This document shows, in pieces, positions 58,736-64,000 of a stretch of 64,000 nt of DNA (position 1 is its first letter; each line of letters opens with the position of its first letter). The stretch spans positions 195,049-259,048 of the forward strand of contig CAJPQT010000001.1 of assembly GCA_905372865.1 (NCBI GenBank), written 5' to 3'. The notes beneath the pieces were generated by a model. The model was given only the letters and a program-made list of their open reading frames with translations, had not been told where the DNA came from and made no database searches. Made by a program: the position numbers and the translations under genes. The DNA is from an uncultured Centipeda sp. GTDB taxonomy: Bacteria > Bacillota > Negativicutes > Selenomonadales > Selenomonadaceae.

Positions 58736-58780
58736 CGAATTCCCACCTTTTCTATTGTTCTAATTTTACAATACTAATTC

Positions 58781-58786
58781 ATTATA
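58781..58786 (-). promoter_or_regulatory. Probable -10 box of the ABC transporter operon
   Basis: Minus strand TATAAT 46 bases before the first receptor start; no convincing -35 hexamer at the right distance. No T-box or other riboswitch fits between this box and the sufU terminator. Confidence 0.5.
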
Positions 58787-58823
58787 CATGGACATCATCA
58801 AAAAAGCTAGTATTCATACGATG

Positions 58824-58873
58824 AAAAATGCGAAAGGACTGTCCTCTGAGGCAAAAACCTCGGAGAACAGTCC
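58824..58873 (-). terminator. suf operon terminator
   Basis: Minus strand GGACTGT...GAGG pairs with CCTC...ACAGTCC (58836-58873; 14-15 bp with one mismatch), then TTTCGCATTTTTC. It follows the sufU stop by seven bases. Confidence 0.85.
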
Positions 58874-58879
58874 CCTGTA

Positions 58880-59332
58880 TTATGACGTTTGTCCTTCTTT
58901 TAAAAGATCCTCGAGCGTATGCCATGCGAGCACCGCACATTTTACGCGTGCGGGCATATTCGAGATGTTCTTTAGCGCAATGGCTTCATCCAGCTCTTCA
59001 AGCACCTCGTCATCCGTGACCTCGCGCTTGATCATCGCTGTGAAGAGCTGCGCCAGCCTGTGTGCCTCCTCGACCGTCTTGCCGCGCATCAGGTCGATCA
59101 TGATGTCCGTGCTCGCCTGCGAGATCGCGCAGCCAACACCTGTAAAGGCGGCGTCCTTTATAACACCGTCCGCAATCTCAAGCTCGAGTGTGATCTCGTC
59201 GCCGCAGCTCGGGTTGTGCCCGCGCTCGCGTACGGTCGCCGAGGCAAGTTCGCCCTTGTTCTCGGGCGAGCGGCTGTGCTCGCCGATGACCTCCGTATAG
59301 AGATCACCAAGCGCCGATCCCTCAGTCGCCAT
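58880..59332 (-). CDS. sufU: SUF sulfur-relay/scaffold protein SufU
   Basis: A 150-residue IscU-fold protein. It has the three conserved cysteines: NPSCGDEIT (Cys43), GVGCAISQAS (Cys68) and RVKCAVLAWHTLED (Cys132), with Asp45 in the first motif completing the zinc site. In Firmicutes SufU accepts sulfur from SufS and passes it to the SufBCD complex. It overlaps sufS by 11 bases and ends the operon. Confidence 0.95.
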   Translation of the reverse strand: MATEGSALGDLYTEVIGEHSRSPENKGELASATVRERGHNPSCGDEITLELEIADGVIKDAAFTGVGCAISQASTDIMIDLMRGKTVEEAHRLAQLFTAMIKREVTDDEVLEELDEAIALKNISNMPARVKCAVLAWHTLEDLLKEGQTS

Positions 59333-60560
59333 AGCCGAGCACCCCCCGTACCTTTTTCAGAGCCTCGATGAACTGGTCGATGTCCTCGTGCGTGTTGTAG
59401 AGGTAAAAACTCGCACGGCAGGTTGCATTCTGCCCGAGATAGCGCATCAGCGGCTGTGCACAGTGATGCCCCGCGCGGATGGCAACACCGTAGCTGTCGA
59501 GAATCGATGCCACGTCATGCGGATGGATGTCCTTCACATTGAACGTGATGATGCCCGTCTTGTTGTCGCGTGCACTGTCACAGCCGTAGAGCTCCACAAA
59601 GGGCAGCTCGCGCAGCTTCGGCAGCGCGTACGCGAGGAGGTCATGCTCGATGCGCTCAATGCGCTCGAATCCGACCTTCTCCAGATAGTCGATCGCCGCG
59701 ATCAGCCCCGATGCGCCGCTGACGTTCTGGGTGCCCGCCTCGAACTTCGCGGGCAATTCCGCAAAGGTCGTCTCCTGCTCGCCAACGTAGTCAATCATAT
59801 CGCCGCCAAAGAGGAACGGCGGCATCGCATCAAGAATCTCATACTTCCCATAGAGCACGCCGATGCCCATCGGGGAGAGCATCTTATGTCCCGAGAATGC
59901 GAAGAAATCCGCATTCATCGCCTGCACATCCACCGCAATGTGCGGCACACTCTGCGAGCCGTCCACGACGATCACAGCCCCGACCGCATGAGCACGGTCG
60001 GCAATCGTACGTACGTCATTGACAAGTCCGAGCACATTCGACACATGGGTCACAGCAACAATCTTCGTCTTTTCCGTGATCTTTGCCGCAATATCCTCCG
60101 CCGAGAGGTTGCCGTCCTCCGCGAGATAGATGTACTTGAGCGTTGCGCCGCGTGCCTTTGCGACGAACTGCCACGGAACAATATTGCTGTGGTGCTCCGA
60201 GATCGTAATGACAATCTCATCGCCCTCACGGATATTTGCACGTCCATAGCTGTATGCAACGAGATTCAGAGCCTCCGTCGCATTCTTTGTAAAGATGATC
60301 TCCTCGGGACGTGCCGCACCGATAAACTGCTGCGTCCGCACACGCGCCGTCTCATAGATATCCGTCGCCTTGACCGACAGTTCGTATGCCCCCCGATGCG
60401 GATTCGCGTTGCAGTAGGTGCAGTAGTCGGCGACCGCCTTGATGACTGCCTCCGGTTTCTGCGTCGTCGCACCGTTGTCGAGGTAGACAATGGGACGACC
60501 GTTCATCTTCGTCTGCAGGATCGGGAAATCCTGCAAATACTCGTTATTCCTGCGTTCCAC
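59322..60560 (-). CDS. sufS: Cysteine desulfurase SufS
   Basis: PLP enzyme taking sulfur from cysteine for Fe-S assembly. The start is GTG 60560, with GGAG eight bases upstream and overlapping sufD, giving 412 residues. YLDNGATTQKPEAV opens the fold, TISEHHSNIVPW and DGSQSVPHIAVDV contact PLP, FSGHKMLSPMG has the Schiff-base Lys, and RAGHHCAQPLMRYLG carries the persulfide Cys (group II). Longer upstream frames are not conserved. Confidence 0.96.
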   Translation of the reverse strand: MERRNNEYLQDFPILQTKMNGRPIVYLDNGATTQKPEAVIKAVADYCTYCNANPHRGAYELSVKATDIYETARVRTQQFIGAARPEEIIFTKNATEALNLVAYSYGRANIREGDEIVITISEHHSNIVPWQFVAKARGATLKYIYLAEDGNLSAEDIAAKITEKTKIVAVTHVSNVLGLVNDVRTIADRAHAVGAVIVVDGSQSVPHIAVDVQAMNADFFAFSGHKMLSPMGIGVLYGKYEILDAMPPFLFGGDMIDYVGEQETTFAELPAKFEAGTQNVSGASGLIAAIDYLEKVGFERIERIEHDLLAYALPKLRELPFVELYGCDSARDNKTGIITFNVKDIHPHDVASILDSYGVAIRAGHHCAQPLMRYLGQNATCRASFYLYNTHEDIDQFIEALKKVRGVLGYGD

Positions 60561-61389
60561 CCAAAAGTCTCCTCTCAAGGTAGCTGCCGATCTCCGTGCG
60601 CAGCTCTTCGCTCTCAATGCGCGCCAGTACCGGATCAAAGGACGCCTCGACAATCAGCTGCTGAGCCGCACGTTCGTCGAGCCCTCGGCTCATCAGATAG
60701 AAGAGCTTGTCCTCGTCCATCCGCCCGATGCTGACCGCATGATGCCCATCCACATCGCCCTCGTGTGAGAGCATGAGCGGGACGCTGCGATTGCGTGCAT
60801 GAGGCGAGAGAATCGTGACCTCCTCGTCCTCCTTGCCGACCGAGCCACGCGCCCCCTGAACGAAGTCCAGCGTCCCGCGGAACGTCTTGACACTACGGTC
60901 CAACAGAGCACCGCGCACCTGCATATTCGCGTCCGTACGGCGGCCTTCCTGACGGATGATATAGTTGAGGTCAATCTTGCGCTCCTCATCCCCGAAGTAC
61001 AGTCCCCGGACATCCGCACGTGCCTCATCGCCTGCAAGCGTCACACGCAGCTCCGATGCCGTATGCGCCGCCCCCGCTTCGATAAGCGTACAGGAGAACA
61101 GTCCTCCACGGGCTACATTGGCATGAATGCGGCTCGCCGCAGGCGCATCCGTCGGCGCAAACTGGATGTAGATGAGCGAGAGTTCTGCTCCCTCGGCAAC
61201 ATCCACATAAATCTCCCGCGCCCCATTTTCGCGCAGCTCCACAATATGTTTTGAACGCTCCCCCGCAGCGACAGAGAGCCTGATCTCATCGTTGGTATCC
61301 GCAAGCCCCGCAGGCACGGGGAGATCATTGACCCCGAGCCAGCGCCATGTCGGCATGGGGATACGGCTGAATACATCCTGCATTGCCAT
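60544..61389 (-). CDS. sufD: Fe-S assembly protein SufD
   Basis: Component of the SufBC2D scaffold, a right-handed beta-helix protein. About 281 residues, shorter than the 420 of E. coli SufD because of a reduced N-terminal part. Recognised by ILSPHARNRSVPLMLSHEGDVDGHHAVSIG and FYLMSRGLDERAAQQLIVEASFDPV taken in parts, the SufB/SufD C-terminal signature. Several starts are possible (GTG 61392, ATG 61389, ATG 61383) around the sufB stop; I use ATG 61389. Confidence 0.93.
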   Translation of the reverse strand: MAMQDVFSRIPMPTWRWLGVNDLPVPAGLADTNDEIRLSVAAGERSKHIVELRENGAREIYVDVAEGAELSLIYIQFAPTDAPAASRIHANVARGGLFSCTLIEAGAAHTASELRVTLAGDEARADVRGLYFGDEERKIDLNYIIRQEGRRTDANMQVRGALLDRSVKTFRGTLDFVQGARGSVGKEDEEVTILSPHARNRSVPLMLSHEGDVDGHHAVSIGRMDEDKLFYLMSRGLDERAAQQLIVEASFDPVLARIESEELRTEIGSYLERRLLGGTQE

Positions 61390-62807
61390 CACCCCATCGT
61401 TCCTTCCAGCTCAATATTGACCAAGTTGTTCATCTCAACCGCATACTCAAGCGGCAGCTCCTTCGCAATCGGCTCGACAAAGCCGCGCACGATCATCGCC
61501 CGCGCCTCCTCCTCGTCGATCCCGCGGCTCATCAGATAGAAAATCGCCTCGTCGCTAATCCGCCCGATCTTCGCCTCGTGCCCGATGTCCACCGCATCGC
61601 ACGCGACATCCATCACGGGCAGCGTATCGCTGCGCGACTCTGCATCCAGCATCAATGACTCGCAGTTGACCGAGCACTTTGCCCCGACCGCACGCGGTGT
61701 TACCTTGACCCCGCTGCGGTAGATCGCGACACCGCCCGACTTCGAGATCGAGCGCGTGCTGATATTCGCTGACGTGTTCGGCGCGTCAAAGATCACCGTT
61801 GCACCCGTGTCCAGCTCCTGCCCCTTTGAGGCGAACGTGACGCCCGTGAACTCACAGGTCGCATTCTCTCCGTGCAGAATGCTCGTCGGGTAGAGCATGG
61901 AAACGTGCGAACCAAACGAGCCGGAGACCCATTCGACCGCGCCATCCTTCTCCACCTTCACACGCTTCGTGTTGAGGTTCATCATATTGCGTGACCAGTT
62001 CTCGATCGTCGAGTAGCGCAGCCGCGCCCCCTCCTTGACGAACAGCTCGACACAGCCCGCATGGAGATTCGTCACATTGTATTTCGGCGCAGAGCACCCC
62101 TCGATGAAATGCAGGCTTGCGCCCTTCTCCACAATGATGAGCGTGTGCTCAAACTGCCCTGCTCCCGCCGCATTCAGTCGGAAATAGGACTGCAACGGGA
62201 TATCCACCTTGATCCCCTCGGGCACATAGACGAACGAGCCGCCCGACCAGACTGCACCGTGCAGCGCGGCAAACTTATGCGCCTTCGGCGGCACAAGCGT
62301 CATGAAGTACTGCTGTACGATGTCACCGTACTCCTGCAGCGCCGTTTCCATGTCCGTATACACAACGCCCTGCTCCACGAGCGACTCCTGGATCGAGTGG
62401 TAGACCACCTCGGAGTCGTACTGTGCGCCAACCCCTGCGAGCGACGTTTTCTCTGCCTCGGGAATCCCCAGACGGTCAAACGTATCCTTGATGTCCTCGG
62501 GCACCTCGTTCCAGTCTCCGACCATCTTCGCATCGGGGCGCACATAGGTCACGATCTCATCCATATTCAGCTCGGAGAGATCAGGCCCCCATGCGGGCAT
62601 TGGCATCGCGTGATAAACGTCCAGCGATTTCAGACGAAAATCGAGCATCCACTTCGGATCATTCTTCTTCTCCGAAATGTCGCGAATGATCTCCTCCGTC
62701 AGCCCCGACTGCGACTTATACGCCGAGCGATCCTCATTGGTAATATCGTAGATCGTCCGCTCAATGTCGGCGACCTGCGTCTTTTTCTTTGGTACGAAAT
62801 CCTCCAT
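61389..62807 (-). CDS. sufB: Fe-S assembly protein SufB
   Basis: Main scaffold subunit on which the cluster forms. 472 residues, standard length. Features: DPKWMLDFRLKSLDVYHAMP near residue 50, FVYVPEGIKVDIPLQSYFR near 195, IVEKGASLHFIEGCSAP near 225, and the C-terminal AIFYLMSRGIDEEEARAMIV near 435. ATG 62807 (MEDFVPKKKT) has GGGGTGA before it and is preferred to the GTG overlapping the sufC stop. Confidence 0.96.
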   Translation of the reverse strand: MEDFVPKKKTQVADIERTIYDITNEDRSAYKSQSGLTEEIIRDISEKKNDPKWMLDFRLKSLDVYHAMPMPAWGPDLSELNMDEIVTYVRPDAKMVGDWNEVPEDIKDTFDRLGIPEAEKTSLAGVGAQYDSEVVYHSIQESLVEQGVVYTDMETALQEYGDIVQQYFMTLVPPKAHKFAALHGAVWSGGSFVYVPEGIKVDIPLQSYFRLNAAGAGQFEHTLIIVEKGASLHFIEGCSAPKYNVTNLHAGCVELFVKEGARLRYSTIENWSRNMMNLNTKRVKVEKDGAVEWVSGSFGSHVSMLYPTSILHGENATCEFTGVTFASKGQELDTGATVIFDAPNTSANISTRSISKSGGVAIYRSGVKVTPRAVGAKCSVNCESLMLDAESRSDTLPVMDVACDAVDIGHEAKIGRISDEAIFYLMSRGIDEEEARAMIVRGFVEPIAKELPLEYAVEMNNLVNIELEGTMG

Positions 62808-62812
62808 ATGGC

Positions 62813-63571
62813 TCACCCCACTTTATCCTGATCGGCGAGAATATGGGAAAAGCCCTCATCATTGATCTGCTGAATAAGCTCTGCGCCCCCTTCACGCGCA
62901 ATCTTTCCCTGCGCGAGAACATGCACATAATCCACCTTCAGTTTGTCAAGAATCTTTGCATTATGTGTAATAATAATGCAGGAATTATCTGCCGTATGGA
63001 ACTTCGCTACACCCTCGGACACAATCTGTACAGCATCCACATCAAGACCCGAATCCGTCTCGTCGAGCAGTGCCAGCTTCGGCTGGAGCATGAGCAGCTG
63101 CAGTACCTCACTGCGCTTCTTTTCGCCGCCCGAGAATCCCACATTGAGATAACGCTGTGCATAGCTCGGATCAATCTTCAGCTCTGCCATCATCGCATTT
63201 AGTTCCTTGCGGAACGGCATAAGCTTCACCTTTTCGCCCGTCATCATCTGACGCGACGTACGGATCATATTCTCCACCGTGATGCCCGGGATCTCCTCCG
63301 GCGTCTGGAATGCGAGGAACAGCCCACGTCGTGCGCGCTCGAACGCACGCAGTGCGCCAATGTCCTCCCCCTCAAGGATGAGGCTGCCGCCCGTCATCTC
63401 ATACTTCGGATGCCCCATAATGACATTCATCAGCGTCGACTTGCCGGAACCGTTCGGTCCAAGGATAACATGTACCTCACCCTTGCGGATCGTGAGATCA
63501 AGCCCCTTTAGAATCTCCTTGCCTTCCACGCCCGCATGAAGGTCCTTTATCTGCAGCAATACATCTGCCAT
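62813..63571 (-). CDS. sufC: Fe-S assembly ATPase SufC
   Basis: ABC-type ATPase of the SufBC2D complex, soluble in the cytoplasm. 252 residues with Walker A GPNGSGKSTLMN near 38, signature GFSGGEKKRSEVLQ near 145, Walker B LALLDETDSGLD near 168 and switch His in CIIITHNAKIL. AAGGAG before the ATG. First gene of sufCBDSU. Confidence 0.97.
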   Translation of the reverse strand: MADVLLQIKDLHAGVEGKEILKGLDLTIRKGEVHVILGPNGSGKSTLMNVIMGHPKYEMTGGSLILEGEDIGALRAFERARRGLFLAFQTPEEIPGITVENMIRTSRQMMTGEKVKLMPFRKELNAMMAELKIDPSYAQRYLNVGFSGGEKKRSEVLQLLMLQPKLALLDETDSGLDVDAVQIVSEGVAKFHTADNSCIIITHNAKILDKLKVDYVHVLAQGKIAREGGAELIQQINDEGFSHILADQDKVG

Positions 63572-63637
63572 AGCAAACTCTCCTTATATATCCGTGTGTT
63601 TAATCCTTACAAAAATACTCGGGATTGCATTTTCATC

Positions 63638-63666
63638 ATTGTATGTGCTTTCATATAAAAAGTCAA
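63638..63666 (-). promoter_or_regulatory. suf operon promoter
   Basis: Minus strand TTGACT (63661-63666), 17-bp spacer, TACAAT (63638-63643), about 70 bases before sufC. I see no clear operator dyad. Confidence 0.82.
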
Positions 63667-63732
63667 TAACCTAAGACACGATCTATAAACAAAACAAATA
63701 ATTGAGATTCCTTTTCATAGATCAATGCATAG

Positions 63733-63760
63733 AAAAAAGCCCGTGAATCATCACGGGCTT
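63733..63760 (-). terminator. rRNA operon terminator after 5S
   Basis: Minus strand AAGCCCGTGA and TCACGGGCTT form a perfect 10-bp stem around TGAT, followed by TTTT. It begins seven bases after the 5S 3' end. Confidence 0.93.
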
Positions 63761-63766
63761 ATCTTT

Positions 63767-63882
63767 TGCGGCAACTACCTACTCTCCCACGTCGTCTCCA
63801 ACGAAGTACCCTCGGCCTTTGAACGCTTAACTACTGTGTTCGGAATGGGAACAGGTGGTACCGTTCAGGCATCATCACCGCA
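63767..63882 (-). rRNA. rrf: 5S ribosomal RNA
   Basis: About 116 nt. The minus strand contains the 5S core CCATTCCGAACACAGTAGTTAAG (given here only in part as CCGAACACAG and AGTTAAGC), GGGAGAGTAGGT near the 3' end, and complementary ends TGCGGTGAT / GTTGCCGCA forming helix I. Ends are set by this helix and may be off by a base or two. It follows 23S by about 76 bases and precedes a terminator. Confidence 0.93.
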
Positions 63883-63958
63883 TACTGAGTGTTGTCCACT
63901 CAAAACTTCACAGAAGAAACTTCCTTGCAAATGTATTGGGTAAAACTACCTTAGAATG

Positions 63959-64000
63959 TAGTCAAGCCCTCGACCGATTAGTGCTGGTCAGCTGCACACA
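63959..64000 (-). rRNA. rrl: 23S ribosomal RNA, 3' end only
   Basis: The last about 42 nt of 23S, recognised on the minus strand by AGCTGACCAGCACTAATCGG and GGTCGAGGGCTTGAC, the usual terminal helix. The rest lies beyond the right edge. The exact 3' end is estimated. Confidence 0.88.

Noticed and set aside
1..64000. CRISPR arrays, insertion sequences and prophage genes
   Set aside because: No regularly spaced repeats, transposase, integrase or phage structural genes were seen.

Overview
The window reads as a chromosomal segment of a Selenomonas-like member of the Negativicutes (diderm Firmicutes). Supporting points: a small outer-membrane-type beta-barrel protein with a signal peptide and a terminal Phe, two secreted two-repeat proteins that look BamE-like, Firmicutes-type RNase J, LexA, SUF (sufCBDSU) and PlsY, a single-chain pyruvate:ferredoxin oxidoreductase and an anaerobic (CbiD/CbiG) cobalamin pathway. 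This is inferred from gene content only. Almost everything lies on the minus strand, including the rRNA genes at the right edge; the only convincing plus-strand gene is a 71-residue DUF1858 protein at 47527.

Layout (low to high coordinate; transcription mostly runs the other way). 1-154: N-terminus of RNase J. 504-1007: outer-membrane protein. 1114-9117: complete arginine operon argC-J-B-D-F-G-H behind a promoter that contains a perfect 10-bp inverted repeat. 9254-11967: ACT protein-hom-thrB. 12052-17437: ispH, an S1-domain protein, a DUF512 radical SAM protein, der, plsY. 17556-31006: a 13.4-kb cobalamin operon (cbiD to cobC-like phosphatase, ending in crcB) with overlapping genes. 31097-36469: lexA, then an operon UPF0237-UPF0210-nth-argA-like-aroF-tyrA. 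36668-39455: CoA-disulfide/persulfide reductase-rhodanese, ArsR-type regulator, ferredoxin and a polyferredoxin membrane protein. 39598-40791: two paralogous secreted proteins. 40983-44510: nifJ. 44789-47265: a small coupled gene, corA with a proline-rich leader ORF, ychF. 47527-49197: DUF1858 protein and a LigB-AMMECR1 fusion. 49482-54681: tRNA-Leu and a three-gene cassette matching the Shango anti-phage system (TerB-domain protein, ATPase, helicase). 54980-58735: ABC importer with two tandem lipoprotein receptors. 58880-63571: SUF Fe-S operon. 63767-64000: 5S rRNA and the 3' end of 23S rRNA.

The genes fit an anaerobic, amino-acid-prototrophic cell. The arg operon, the hom-thrB operon and the aroF/tyrA operon make amino acids; the cobalamin operon converts cobalt-precorrin intermediates to cobalamin, and PduX can use threonine for the aminopropanol linker. 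SUF supplies Fe-S clusters for PFOR, IspH, Nth and the ferredoxins. Best leads for follow-up: the Shango cassette whose last gene carries the tRNA-Leu promoter inside its 3' end; the corA leader ORF, which resembles the proline/acidic Mg-sensing leader peptides of enterobacterial mgtA; and the ArsR-controlled sulfur/redox operon.
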